The notes beneath the pieces were generated by a model. The model did not search any database and was not told the origin of the DNA. It worked only from the letters and a program-made list of their open reading frames with translations. A stretch of 64,000 nt of DNA from an uncultured Faecalibacterium sp. (GTDB lineage: Bacteria > Bacillota > Clostridia > Oscillospirales > Ruminococcaceae): the NCBI GenBank assembly GCA_934503275.1, contig CAKSVD010000009.1, forward strand, positions 1 through 64,000, in the 5' to 3' direction. The translations under genes and the position numbers were made by a program. Shown here piece by piece: positions 23,114 to 32,395 of this stretch. Each line of letters begins with the position of its first letter. Position 1 is the first letter of the stretch.

Positions 23114-24691
23114 ATGATGCAGCAGAACCGTGACCGCAACGGCAGACCCCGGAACACCAGACCCTATGATCTGAACCGGGATGTGGTGCGCACCTCTGCG
23201 CCTTCGCAGAATAATCCGCCCCGGAGCACCGGCAGCAGCCGCTACGGCTACAACGGCGAGCCGCTCAGCCGCCCGCCCTCCCGCAGCGCCAACGGCAGCG
23301 TGCGTTCCTCCCGGGCAGACAACAGCATCCAGTTCCCCACCCAGACCCACCGCCCGGCGCAGGGGCAGGGGAGCAATACCACCCAGTACCCTACCGGCAG
23401 CCGCCCGGCAGACAGCAGACCCAAAAATGCGAAGTCCGGCGGCAAGCAGCGCCGCCCGGCAAACAATGCCCGCAGCGGGCAGAGCAGCCGGAAAAACCAG
23501 AACCACCCGAACGCGCAGAATCACCCGAACCGGCAGCGCCCGGCAGCCAGCCAGAACCAGCGCCTGCGCCCGGCGCAGAGCGCCCCGCAGCAAAGCCCTG
23601 CCCGGCGGGAAAAGCGCAAAAAGCGCAAGGTGACCCGCGCCACGCTGCGCCGCCGCCGGATACTGCGCCGCCTGACCGCCTTTGCCATGCTGCTGTGCGT
23701 CATCGGCGCGGGCATCTACCTGACCATGACTATGCTGTTCCGCATCAACTCCATTCAGGTGCAGACCCCGGACGGCAAGCAGGTGACCGAGATCGCGGGC
23801 TACTCCGCAGACAGCATTTTGCAGCGGATGGGCGTGCAGCTGGAGGAGAACATCTTCAGCTTTGAGCCCGGCGAAAAGGCCGCGGTGCTGGAACAGAACT
23901 TCCCGCTGCTGGGCTCCATCAAGGTGATCCGGGACTACCCCAACACCGTGGTGGTGCAGGTGACCGAGGCCGTGCCCGCCTACGCGGTGCAAAACGGCAG
24001 CAAGTGGCTTGTGATCTCGGACAAATGGAAGATCCTGTCCGAGGAAAGCACCCAGCCCGAGGGGCTTTGCACCCTGTATGGCGGCAAGCTGCAGGACACC
24101 GCCCCGGGACAGGGCTTCCGGTTCGTGGAGGACGCGGACGCCGCAAGCGCTTCCGGCTCGGAAACCGCCGAAAGCGAAAGCGCGGTGGGCACCGAGACCG
24201 CCCGCATGGAAGCGCTGCGCACCTTAGTAGGCAAGCTGGAGGAATACGGCCTGTCGCAGGATGTGACGCGGCTGGAGGTGGCAGACACCGAGCAACTCGC
24301 ATTTTTGTATCAGGACCGCATCAGCGTGCTGCTGGGCACGCTGAACGATCTGGATTATAAGCTGGACCGTGCCCGCTATGTGCTGACCAACGCCGACGGC
24401 AAGGGCTGCGGCCCCACCGACACCGGGCGGCTGGACTTCAGCCATACCAGCGCCAGCAGCACCCGTAAGATCTATTTTGCACAGGGTGAGCCCACTCTGC
24501 CCTCCGGCTATGTGGTACCGCCCAAGGCCGAGGAACCCACCCCGGCAGAGGACACTGCCGACAGCACGGAAAGCACCGAGGGCACTGAGCCCACGGATAC
24601 CACCGAACCGGCAGCTGAAGCGGACACCGGGCAGCTGCCCCTGACCCACCCTGACCGCATGACGGCCAACGAAGAAGAAAACCCCATGTAA
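23114..24691 (+). CDS. divIB: Cell division protein DivIB/FtsQ with long disordered N-terminal region
   Basis: 525 residues. The first ~170 are low complexity, rich in Arg, Asn, Gln, Ser and Pro (with NHPNAQNHPNRQRP), then a strongly basic stretch (REKRKKRKVTRATLRRRR). A single membrane helix lies near 191-211, followed by a POTRA domain (INSIQVQTPDGKQVTEIAGY) and beta domain, ending in an acidic Glu/Thr/Pro tail. DivIB/FtsQ usually has a cytoplasmic part of only 20-50 residues. Two ATGs, at 23114 and 23117, follow AGAAGG; either is possible. Confidence 0.88.
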   Translation: MMQQNRDRNGRPRNTRPYDLNRDVVRTSAPSQNNPPRSTGSSRYGYNGEPLSRPPSRSANGSVRSSRADNSIQFPTQTHRPAQGQGSNTTQYPTGSRPADSRPKNAKSGGKQRRPANNARSGQSSRKNQNHPNAQNHPNRQRPAASQNQRLRPAQSAPQQSPARREKRKKRKVTRATLRRRRILRRLTAFAMLLCVIGAGIYLTMTMLFRINSIQVQTPDGKQVTEIAGYSADSILQRMGVQLEENIFSFEPGEKAAVLEQNFPLLGSIKVIRDYPNTVVVQVTEAVPAYAVQNGSKWLVISDKWKILSEESTQPEGLCTLYGGKLQDTAPGQGFRFVEDADAASASGSETAESESAVGTETARMEALRTLVGKLEEYGLSQDVTRLEVADTEQLAFLYQDRISVLLGTLNDLDYKLDRARYVLTNADGKGCGPTDTGRLDFSHTSASSTRKIYFAQGEPTLPSGYVVPPKAEEPTPAEDTADSTESTEGTEPTDTTEPAAEADTGQLPLTHPDRMTANEEENPM

Positions 24692-24714
24692 AGAAGCTTT
24701 TTGGAGGAGACTGT

Positions 24715-26193
24715 ATGAAGCTGGAACAACTGATGGAAGGCGTGCCCTTTACCCTTGTGCAGGGCAGTCTGGATACTGAGATCGCAGATATCATCTACGA
24801 CAGCCGCAAGGCTGCCCCGGGGCTTTTGTTCGTGTGCATCGTGGGCACCCAACGGGACAGCCACGCGTTTGCCGCCGACTGCGCCGCCAAGGGGGTCAGC
24901 GCGCTGGTCATCCAGCACGACATCGACCTTTCCACCATGCCCGGGGTGACCGTGGTCAAGGTGGAGAGCAGCCGCTATGCCATGGCGCTGATGAGCGCAA
25001 ACCTCTTCGGCAATCCTGCCCGGCAGATGACCATGATCGGCGTCACCGGCACCAAGGGCAAGACCACCACCACCCACATGATCAAAAGCGTACTGGAGGC
25101 TGCAGGCCGCAAGGTGGGTATGATCGGCACCAACGGCATCTATTATATGGGACGCCACAAGGACACCGCCAACACCACCCCGGAAAGCTACGAGCTGCAA
25201 AAGACCTTCCGGGAGTTTCTGGATGCCGGCTGCGACACCGCGCTGATGGAAGTGTCCAGTCAGGGCCTGATGATGGACCGTGTGGCGGGCGTGCACTACG
25301 ATGTGGGCGTGTTCACCAACCTTTCGCCGGATCACATCGGCCCCGGCGAGCACAAGACCTTTGAGGAGTACCGCAGCTGGAAGGGACAGCTGTTCAAGCG
25401 CTGCGACGTGGGCGTGGTGAACATTGACGACGAGAACACCGCCGCCCTGCTGGAGGGCCACACCTGCAAGCTGGTCACCTATGGCCGCGATGAAAAGGCC
25501 GACTACCGCGAGACCGGCTACAAACTGCTGCGCACCCACGATTTTCTGGGCGTCGCCTTCCACGTTACCGGCAAGGACGAGATGGACGTCAAGGTGAATA
25601 TGCCCGGCGAGTTCAGCGTGTACAACGCGCTGGCTGCGCTGGCCGTGGGCAAGGTGCTGGGTCTGCCGGATGCTGCCATCCACGACGGTCTGGGCAAGTG
25701 CGTGGTGAAGGGACGTGTGGAACTGGTGCCCATCAGCAAAAAGTTCACCATCCTGCTGGACTACGCCCACAACGAGGTATCCACCGAGAGCCTGCTCACC
25801 ACCCTGCGCGCCTACAAGCCCCACCGTCTGGTGGTGGTGTTCGGCTGCGGCGGCAACCGCTCCAAGCTGCGCCGCTACGGCATGGGCGAGATCTGCGCCA
25901 AGATGGCCGATTTCTCCATCCTCACCGAGGATAACAACCGCTTTGAAAAGGTGGAGGATATCATTGCGGACATCCGCGAGGGCATGAACAAGGGCAACCC
26001 GGACGCAAAGTTCGTGGAGATCCCTGACCGTCTGGACGCACTGCACTACGCAGTGGATCACGCACAGGAGGGCGATCTGATCGCCGTCATTGGCAAGGGT
26101 CACGAGACCTACCGCGACCGCGAGGGCGTCAAGACCCCCTTCCTTGAGCGGGAACTGCTGGAGGAGTACGCCCAGCAGATCGGGCTGGAATAA
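24715..26193 (+). CDS. murE: UDP-MurNAc-L-alanyl-D-glutamate ligase MurE
   Basis: Adds the third residue (usually meso-diaminopimelate or L-Lys) to the peptidoglycan stem peptide. 492 residues. Motifs: IIYDSRKAAPGLLFVCI, ATP loop GVTGTKGKTTTTHM (about 109-122), TTPESYELQ, EVSSQGLMMDRV, the carbamylated lysine region YRSWKGQLFK, and DYAHN. The specificity loop that reads DNPR in most diaminopimelate enzymes is EDNNRFEKVED here, so the substrate cannot be called with certainty. Last gene of the cluster; ATG follows TTGGAGGAGACTGT, and a strong terminator follows. Confidence 0.94.
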   Translation: MKLEQLMEGVPFTLVQGSLDTEIADIIYDSRKAAPGLLFVCIVGTQRDSHAFAADCAAKGVSALVIQHDIDLSTMPGVTVVKVESSRYAMALMSANLFGNPARQMTMIGVTGTKGKTTTTHMIKSVLEAAGRKVGMIGTNGIYYMGRHKDTANTTPESYELQKTFREFLDAGCDTALMEVSSQGLMMDRVAGVHYDVGVFTNLSPDHIGPGEHKTFEEYRSWKGQLFKRCDVGVVNIDDENTAALLEGHTCKLVTYGRDEKADYRETGYKLLRTHDFLGVAFHVTGKDEMDVKVNMPGEFSVYNALAALAVGKVLGLPDAAIHDGLGKCVVKGRVELVPISKKFTILLDYAHNEVSTESLLTTLRAYKPHRLVVVFGCGGNRSKLRRYGMGEICAKMADFSILTEDNNRFEKVEDIIADIREGMNKGNPDAKFVEIPDRLDALHYAVDHAQEGDLIAVIGKGHETYRDREGVKTPFLERELLEEYAQQIGLE

Positions 26194-26216
26194 GAAAATA
26201 ATATTATTATTGCGGG

Positions 26217-26254
26217 AAAGGCCGCTGCACAAAGTACTGTGCAGCGGCCTTTTT
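26217..26254 (+). terminator. Terminator of the dcw cluster
   Basis: 15-bp stem AAAGGCCGCTGCACA (26217-26231) with TGTGCAGCGGCCTTT (26238-26252), then TT. Confidence 0.93.
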
Positions 26255-26334
26255 GTATCCTTTGGGAGCCCCTATATAAAAAGGAAGCAAACTGTGTCAG
26301 AAATGTAAAAGATAAAAATATTTAACTAAAACCA

Positions 26335-26362
26335 TTGACTTATCCAACGGTTTGGTTATAAT
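26335..26362 (+). promoter_or_regulatory. Promoter of the fatty-acid synthesis operon
   Basis: TTGACT (26335-26340), 16-bp spacer, TATAAT (26357-26362). Short inverted arms AACCA (26330-26334) and TGGTT (26353-26357) bracket the -35 and spacer, a possible operator, but the symmetry is too short to assign to FapR or FabT. Confidence 0.8.
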
Positions 26363-26436
26363 GGTCGTGTTCGATACCTCACAAATTTTAGGTAAATAAT
26401 TAAACACAAACGGTGAACATAAAGGAGAATACTACC

Positions 26437-26664
26437 ATGACTTTCGAGGAAATGAAGAAGATCGTTGTCGATACCCTGAGCTGCGATGAGGACAAGGTGA
26501 CCATGGAAGCCAGCCTGACCGAGGATCTGGAGGCCGACAGCCTGGACGCTGTGGAACTGAACATGGCACTGGAAGAGGCCTGCGGCGTGTCCATCCCCGA
26601 TGAGGAGCTGGCAAACCTCAAGACCGTGGGCGATATCTTCAACTACATCAATGCCCATGTCTGA
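26437..26664 (+). CDS. acpP: Acyl carrier protein
   Basis: 75-residue acidic carrier that holds growing acyl chains on 4'-phosphopantetheine. Attachment serine is in EADSLDAVEL (Ser36). Start chosen at 26437, 8 codons inside the longest frame, because AAAGGAGAATACTACC lies directly upstream. First gene of the operon, so the carrier is made at the highest level. Confidence 0.97.
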   Translation: MTFEEMKKIVVDTLSCDEDKVTMEASLTEDLEADSLDAVELNMALEEACGVSIPDEELANLKTVGDIFNYINAHV

Positions 26665-26685
26665 GGCTGACCGAGGCGAAACGCG

Positions 26686-27543
26686 ATGAACAGTATCAAA
26701 GACCTGCTGCCGGGCAGTATGCGGGAGCGCACCTTCCAGCTGAAGGCCCGGCGGGATGCGGGTGCCGTGTGGAACGACCCGCAGTTCGTGGAATGCAAAA
26801 AGTGCGGACGCCGCGCCACCCGCCAGATCTGGAACAAGGCGCAGTACGTCTGCCCCAACTGCGGGGTGCACCTGCCCATCGGCGGGTACTACCGCTTAAA
26901 CCTCATCCTTGATAAGGGCAGCTTCCGGGAATTGGACGCCGACCTTGCACCGCAGGATGTGCTGCAGTTTCCTGGCTACCCGGAAAAGCTGGAAGCACAG
27001 ACCGGCAAGACTGGCCTGAAGGAGGCTGTCATCACCGCCACGGGGCGCATCGAGGGCACCCCGGTGGTGGTTGCAGTGCTGGACAGCCGGTTCTTTATGG
27101 GCAGCATGAGCACCACCGTGGGCGAAAAAATCACCCGCGCCGTGGAGCACGCCGCTGCAAAGCACCTGCCGCTGATCATCTTCTCGGCCAGCGGCGGTGC
27201 CCGGATGCAGGAGGGCATCTTTAGCCTGATGCAGATGGCTAAGACCTCTGCCGCCATCGAGCGGTTCTCCGCCCGGGGCGGGCTGTACATCAGCGTGCTG
27301 ACCCACCCCACCACTGGCGGCGTGACCGCCAGCTTTGCCAGCCTTGGCGACATCATGCTGGCAGAGCCCGGGGCGCTGATCGGCTTTGCGGGCCCCCGGG
27401 TCATTGAACAGACCATCGGCGAAAAGCTGCCCGCAGGCTTCCAGCGCAGCGAGTTCCAGTACGAGCACGGCTTTGTGGACAAGGTGGTGCCCCGTACCGA
27501 AATGCGCGAAACACTGGCGCAGCTGCTGCGGCTGCACGCCTGA
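26686..27543 (+). CDS. accD: Acetyl-CoA carboxylase carboxyltransferase subunit beta
   Basis: Half of the carboxyltransferase that makes malonyl-CoA. 285 residues. The N-terminal zinc ribbon is visible as CKKC and CPNC (residues 37-59), followed by the crotonase-type core with FSASGGARMQEGIFSLMQ and HPTTGGVTASFA. Pairs with accA 15 bp downstream. The biotin carrier (accB) and biotin carboxylase (accC) are not in this operon. Confidence 0.96.
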   Translation: MNSIKDLLPGSMRERTFQLKARRDAGAVWNDPQFVECKKCGRRATRQIWNKAQYVCPNCGVHLPIGGYYRLNLILDKGSFRELDADLAPQDVLQFPGYPEKLEAQTGKTGLKEAVITATGRIEGTPVVVAVLDSRFFMGSMSTTVGEKITRAVEHAAAKHLPLIIFSASGGARMQEGIFSLMQMAKTSAAIERFSARGGLYISVLTHPTTGGVTASFASLGDIMLAEPGALIGFAGPRVIEQTIGEKLPAGFQRSEFQYEHGFVDKVVPRTEMRETLAQLLRLHA

Positions 27544-27557
27544 GGAGGGAGCGCCTT

Positions 27558-28517
27558 ATGATCAAGGACATTTTACAACAGCTCGCACCGCTGGATGAAA
27601 AGATCGCTGCTCTGCGCGGCGACCCGGCGGACGAGAACATGACCGATATCACCAACCACGCTGCCGAGTTGGCAGAGCTTTCCGCGCAGGAGGACGCTTT
27701 GCTGTCCGGCTGCGGAGCGCTGACCGCAGAGGACAGGGTCTTTCTGGCACGCCACCCGGAGCGCCCCCACATCGACGAGATCGTGGATGCGCTGTTCACC
27801 GACTTTTTTGAGCAGTGCGGCGACCGCCAGTGCAAGGAAGATGCCGCCATTCTGGGCGGTGTGGCCCTGTTCCATGGCCAGCCGGTCACGGTCATCGGCC
27901 ACCGCAAGGGCAGCACGCTGGAGGAAAACCTGCGCTGCAACTTCGGTATGCCCGGGCCGGAGGGCTACCGCAAGGCCCTGCGCCTGATGAAGCAGGCGGA
28001 AAAATTTGACCGTCCCATCATCACCTTCATCGACACCCCGGGCGCATACCCCGGCAAGGACGCCGAGGAGCGCGGACAGGGCGAGGCCATTGCCCGCAAC
28101 CTGATGGAGATGAGCGGCCTGACCGTGCCGGTGATCGCAGTGGTCACCGGCGAGGGCTCCTCCGGCGGTGCGCTGGCGCTGGGTGTGGCAAACCGCATCC
28201 TCATGCTGGAAAACGCCGTCTACTCGGTGCTGAGCCCCGAGGGCTTTGCCAGCATCCTGTGGAAGGATTCCTCCCGCAGCGGCGAGGCCTGCGAGATCAT
28301 GAAGCTGACCGCGCAGGATCTGTACAAGGACGGCATCGTGGAAGAGATCATCCCGGAGCCGGTGGGCGGCGCACAGCGCGCCCACGGGGTACTGTTCGGC
28401 AATCTGGACGAGGCGCTGCGGCGTCAGCTGCGCAGCCTTGCCCGCATGAACGGCCGTCAGCTGGCCGAGCAGCGCTACCAGAAATTCCGTCAGATCGGAG
28501 AAATGAGGAAAGCATGA
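27558..28517 (+). CDS. accA: Acetyl-CoA carboxylase carboxyltransferase subunit alpha
   Basis: 319 residues, other half of the carboxyltransferase. Visible features: RGDPADENMTDIT, GHRKGSTLEENLRCNFGMP, FIDTPGAYPGKDAEERGQGE and GEGSSGGALALGVANRILM. ATG follows GGAGGGAGCGCCTT. Its stop overlaps the fabH start (ATGA). Confidence 0.96.
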   Translation: MIKDILQQLAPLDEKIAALRGDPADENMTDITNHAAELAELSAQEDALLSGCGALTAEDRVFLARHPERPHIDEIVDALFTDFFEQCGDRQCKEDAAILGGVALFHGQPVTVIGHRKGSTLEENLRCNFGMPGPEGYRKALRLMKQAEKFDRPIITFIDTPGAYPGKDAEERGQGEAIARNLMEMSGLTVPVIAVVTGEGSSGGALALGVANRILMLENAVYSVLSPEGFASILWKDSSRSGEACEIMKLTAQDLYKDGIVEEIIPEPVGGAQRAHGVLFGNLDEALRRQLRSLARMNGRQLAEQRYQKFRQIGEMRKA

Positions 28518-29464
28518 AGGGTTTGCGTCTGATCGCCACCGGCGGGGCTTTGCCCGGCCGCACGGTCACCAACGAAGAGCTGAGCCGCACCGTGGATACC
28601 AGCGACGAGTGGATCACCACCCGCACCGGCATCCGCACCCGGCACTACTGCACCGAGGGCGAAAACGCCGCCACACTGGCCATTGCCGCCGCAAAGCAGG
28701 CGCTGCAGCGCAGCGGCCTTGTCCCGGCAGACATTGCCTGCTGCGTCTGCGCCACCCTTTCTGCGCCGGACGCCACCCCAAGCGTAGCCTGTCAGGTACA
28801 GGCGGCGCTGGCACTGCCGGAAAACCGCCCCGCACTGGATGTGAACGCCGCCTGCTCCGGCTTTTTGTACGGCACGGCGGTGGCGCGCGGCCTGCTGGCT
28901 ACGCTGGGCGGGCGGTACGCGCTGGTCATCGGCACCGAGGCGCTCTCCCGCCTGATGGACCCCGCCGACCGCTCCACCTGTGTGCTGTTTGGCGATGGTG
29001 CCGGTGCGGCGGTGTTTGAACTGACCGACACCTCCGTGCCCTTTGCCATCACACTGGGTGCCCGGGGCGATGCCGCCATCCATGCCGGCGGCCCCAGCCG
29101 CACAGGCTCGGCACCTATCAGCATGGACGGCAGAGCAGTGTTCCGCTTTGCGGTGGACGCCCTGCCTAAGTGCCTGCACACCGTACTGGACGAGACCGGC
29201 CTTACGCTGGACGGGCTGGACTGGGTGGTCTGCCATCAGGCCAACAGCCGTATCATCGACCACTGTGTCAAGGCGCTGCACGCCGACGGTGCAAAGTTCT
29301 ACAAAAACATGGATCGCCACGGCAACACCAGTGCTGCCAGCATCCCGGTGGCGCTGAACGAACTGGCTGAAAGCGGCCAGCTGCACCCCGGCCAGACCCT
29401 TGCCTGCATCGGCTTCGGCGGCGGCCTGACATGGGGCGGCATGATCGTGGAATATAAAGGATAA
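28514..29464 (+). CDS. fabH: Beta-ketoacyl-ACP synthase III
   Basis: Starts each fatty acid by condensing acetyl-CoA (or a branched starter) with malonyl-ACP. 316 residues. Catalytic Cys in VNAACSGFLYG (about 113), His in VCHQANSRI and Asn in GNTSAAS. Start ATG overlaps the accA stop by four bases; a longer in-frame opening upstream lies inside accA and is not used. Confidence 0.96.
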   Translation: MKGLRLIATGGALPGRTVTNEELSRTVDTSDEWITTRTGIRTRHYCTEGENAATLAIAAAKQALQRSGLVPADIACCVCATLSAPDATPSVACQVQAALALPENRPALDVNAACSGFLYGTAVARGLLATLGGRYALVIGTEALSRLMDPADRSTCVLFGDGAGAAVFELTDTSVPFAITLGARGDAAIHAGGPSRTGSAPISMDGRAVFRFAVDALPKCLHTVLDETGLTLDGLDWVVCHQANSRIIDHCVKALHADGAKFYKNMDRHGNTSAASIPVALNELAESGQLHPGQTLACIGFGGGLTWGGMIVEYKG

Positions 29465-29469
29465 AGACC

Positions 29470-30405
29470 ATGAAACTTTTAAACGAGATCCTGGGGACGA
29501 AATACCCCATCATTCAGGGCGGCATGGCCAACATTGCCACCGGTGAGTTTGCCGCCGCCTGCTCCAACGCCGGTGCACTGGGCATCATCGGTGCGGGCGG
29601 CATGAATGCCGATACCCTGCGCCAGAACATCCGCCGCTGCCGGGAACTGACCGACAAGCCCTTTGGCGTGAACATCATGCTCATGCACCCGCAGGCAGAT
29701 GAGTTTGCCCAGATCGTGGTGGAGGAAAAGGTCGCCGTGGTCACCACCGGCGCAGGCAACCCGGGGAAATACGTTCCTATGTGGAAAGCTGCCGGCATCA
29801 AGGTGATCCCGGTGGTGGCGGCTGCCGTACTGGCACGGCATCTGGAGCCGCTGGGCATCGACGCCGTCATCGCCGAGGGCACCGAGAGCGGCGGCCATGT
29901 GGGCGAGATGACCACCATGGCACTGGTGCCGCAGGTGGTGGACGCGGTCAGTGTGCCGGTCATCGCCGCAGGCGGCATTGCAGATGGCCGTCAGCTGGCG
30001 GCTGCGCTGGCGCTGGGTGCCTGCGGTGTGCAGGTGGGCACCTGCCTGCTGGCAAGCGAGGAGTGCCCCATCCACCCTAACTACAAGGCCGCGCTGCTCA
30101 AGGCCGGGGACAGTGACACCATCGTTACCGGACGCACCGTGGGTGCACCGGTGCGTGTGCTGAAAAACCGCATGAGCCGGGAGTATGTCCGTCAGGAAAA
30201 GGCGGGCGCCAATAAGATGGAACTGGAAAAATACACGCTGGGCAGCCTGCGCCGCGCCGTCTTTGAGGGCGACACGGTAAGCGGCAGCCTGATGGCCGGT
30301 CAGGTGGCCGGAATGCTGCACGAGGTGCGCCCCGTGGCCGACATCCTTGCCGACCTGTGGCAGGGCGGGAGGCAGCGCATCGCCGCGCTGAACGCCGAAT
30401 GCTGA
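29470..30405 (+). CDS. fabK: Enoyl-ACP reductase II, FabK type
   Basis: FMN-dependent reductase for the last step of each elongation cycle; FabK replaces FabI in many Firmicutes and makes them resistant to triclosan. 311 residues, NPD/2-nitropropane dioxygenase fold. Motifs: PIIQGGMANIATGEFAAACSN near the start, GAGNPGKYVPMW, and AEGTESGGHVGEMTT with the catalytic His. Its stop lies seven bases inside the next, related gene. Confidence 0.93.
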   Translation: MKLLNEILGTKYPIIQGGMANIATGEFAAACSNAGALGIIGAGGMNADTLRQNIRRCRELTDKPFGVNIMLMHPQADEFAQIVVEEKVAVVTTGAGNPGKYVPMWKAAGIKVIPVVAAAVLARHLEPLGIDAVIAEGTESGGHVGEMTTMALVPQVVDAVSVPVIAAGGIADGRQLAAALALGACGVQVGTCLLASEECPIHPNYKAALLKAGDSDTIVTGRTVGAPVRVLKNRMSREYVRQEKAGANKMELEKYTLGSLRRAVFEGDTVSGSLMAGQVAGMLHEVRPVADILADLWQGGRQRIAALNAEC

Positions 30406-31466
30406 CCCTTGGCGGCAAGCCCCTGCAAGTACCCATTTTGCAGGGCGGCATGGGCGTGGGCGTCTCGCTGGGCGGGCTGGCCGGTGCGGTAGCAGCCTGC
30501 GGCGGTATGGGGTGCATCTCCACCGCCGATGCAGGCTACCGGGAACCGGATTTTGCCCGCGACCCGGCGGCAGCCAACCACCGTGCTCTGACCGCAGAAA
30601 TTCAAAAAGCCAAGGCCATTGCCGGGGGCATGGGTGTGGTAGCCATCAACGCGATGGTAGCCACCCGGGACTATGCCGAGGCCATCCGCACCGCCGTGGC
30701 GGCGGGGGTGGACGCCGTAGTCTCCGGTGCGGGTCTGCCGCTGGAACTGCCGGGCATCGTGGGCACGAAAGAGGTAGCCATTGCACCCATCGTATCCAGT
30801 GCCCGGGCGGCAAAGCTCATCCTGCGCCGCTGGGCAAAGGGCTTTGACCGCACCGCCGATTTTGTGGTCATCGAGGGCTGCAAGGCGGGCGGGCATCTCG
30901 GCTTTGCCGAGGAGGACCTGCTGGCCGACCGCTGCCAGACTTTGGACGAGATCCTGCCCGGGGTGCTGGCCGAGGTAAAACCCTACGAGGAGCAATACGG
31001 CCACGCCATCCCGGTATTTGTGGCGGGCGGCGTGTACACTGGTGCCGACATGGCACACTTTACAAAGCTTGGTGCTGCGGGCGTGCAGCTGGCCACCCGC
31101 TTTATCCCTACCTACGAGTGCGACGCCTCCCAGACCTACAAGGACGTGCTGCTGACGGCAAAGCCGGAGGATGTACGCATCATCCACAGCCCGGTGGGAA
31201 TGCCCGGCCGCGCACTGAACACCCCGCTGGTGCAGGCGCTGGCCGAGGGCAAACGCTTCCCGCCCCGCCACTGCGCCCGGTGCCTCAAGACCTGCGACCC
31301 CGCCGCCGTGCCCTACTGCATCACCCACGCCCTTATCGAGGCGGTGAAGGGCAACGTGGAGGAAGGGCTCTTCTTCTGCGGCGAAAACGTGGGCAGGCTG
31401 GACCGGATGCGCACCGTGCGCGAACTGATGGACGAACTTGTGACCGAATGGAGGCAGAATTTATGA
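30399..31466 (+). CDS. Second FabK-like NPD-family flavoprotein with C-terminal cysteine cluster
   Basis: 355 residues, same FMN-binding NPD fold as fabK, read from the ATG at 30399 that overlaps the fabK stop (ATGCTGA). Shared features are VPILQGGMGVGVSLGGLA and the His-containing EGCKAGGHLGFAEE. Unlike FabK it ends with CARCLKTCDPAAVPYC (four Cys in a C-x2-C-x3-C-x8-C pattern), a possible metal or Fe-S site. It could be a nitronate monooxygenase-like enzyme, an alternative enoyl reductase or a flavin-dependent detoxifier. Location in the middle of the fatty-acid operon and overlaps at both ends suggest a role in lipid synthesis. Confidence 0.85.
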   Translation: MLTLGGKPLQVPILQGGMGVGVSLGGLAGAVAACGGMGCISTADAGYREPDFARDPAAANHRALTAEIQKAKAIAGGMGVVAINAMVATRDYAEAIRTAVAAGVDAVVSGAGLPLELPGIVGTKEVAIAPIVSSARAAKLILRRWAKGFDRTADFVVIEGCKAGGHLGFAEEDLLADRCQTLDEILPGVLAEVKPYEEQYGHAIPVFVAGGVYTGADMAHFTKLGAAGVQLATRFIPTYECDASQTYKDVLLTAKPEDVRIIHSPVGMPGRALNTPLVQALAEGKRFPPRHCARCLKTCDPAAVPYCITHALIEAVKGNVEEGLFFCGENVGRLDRMRTVRELMDELVTEWRQNL

Positions 31467-32395
31467 AGCTTGCCGTACTTTACGCCGGTCAGGGTGCGCA
31501 GCACCCCGGCATGGGCAAGGAATTTTACGAAGCATCTCCCGCCTTCCGGGCGGCCTTTGACAGCGCAGCGCTGGATTTTGACCTGCACCGCGTCTGCTTT
31601 GAGGACCCGGACGGCGTTTTGAATCAGACCGAATACACCCAGCCCTGCATGGTGGCCTTTGCCTGCGGCGTGACCGCTGTGCTGGCCGAAAAGGGTGTGC
31701 AGCCCGCCTATCTGGCGGGGCTTTCGCTGGGCGAATACTCCGCGCTGCAGGCAGCCGGGGTGTTCACTGCAAAGCAGGCCATCGAGTTGACCGCCTTCCG
31801 GGGCAAGGCCATGGCCGAGGCTGCAAAGGGCCTTGACTGCGGCATGACCGCCGTGCTGGGGCTGGACAGAGAAAAACTGTCCGCTTGCTGCGAGCAGGCG
31901 GCAGAGGCGGGCTGTGTGCAGATCTGCAACTACAACTGCCCGGGGCAGCTGGTCATCGGCGGGGAGAAAGCCGCTGTGGAGCAGGCTGCCGCGCTGGCAA
32001 AGGAAGCCGGTGCCCGCCGCTGCATCCCGCTGAAGGTCAGCGGCCCCTTCCACACAAGGCTGATGGCTCCCGCAGGGGATGCGCTGGCACAGCGCTTTGC
32101 GGACGAAAACTTCGGCACCATGGAGACGCCGGTGCTGTTCAACTGTCTGGGACATGAAAAGGCCGAGACTGACAGCATCCCGCAGCTGCTGGTAAAGCAG
32201 GTGCAGAGCAGCGTCTACATGGAGGACACCCTGCGCCGCTTGGGTGAACTGGGCGTGGACCACATTCTGGAGGTCGGCCCCGGCAACGCCCTGAGCGGTT
32301 TTGTGAAAAAGACTCTGCCCGGGGTGGTCTGCACCGCAGTGGAGACCCCGGAACAGCTGGATGCGGTGCTGACCGCATGGAAGGAAGCAGAATGA
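31463..32395 (+). CDS. fabD: Malonyl-CoA:ACP transacylase
   Basis: Moves malonyl from CoA to the carrier protein. 310 residues. Active-site serine in AGLSLGEYSAL (about Ser88), His in KVSGPFHTRLM, N-terminal YAGQGAQHPGMGKEF. The ATG overlaps the upstream stop (ATGA). Confidence 0.95.
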   Translation: MKLAVLYAGQGAQHPGMGKEFYEASPAFRAAFDSAALDFDLHRVCFEDPDGVLNQTEYTQPCMVAFACGVTAVLAEKGVQPAYLAGLSLGEYSALQAAGVFTAKQAIELTAFRGKAMAEAAKGLDCGMTAVLGLDREKLSACCEQAAEAGCVQICNYNCPGQLVIGGEKAAVEQAAALAKEAGARRCIPLKVSGPFHTRLMAPAGDALAQRFADENFGTMETPVLFNCLGHEKAETDSIPQLLVKQVQSSVYMEDTLRRLGELGVDHILEVGPGNALSGFVKKTLPGVVCTAVETPEQLDAVLTAWKEAE

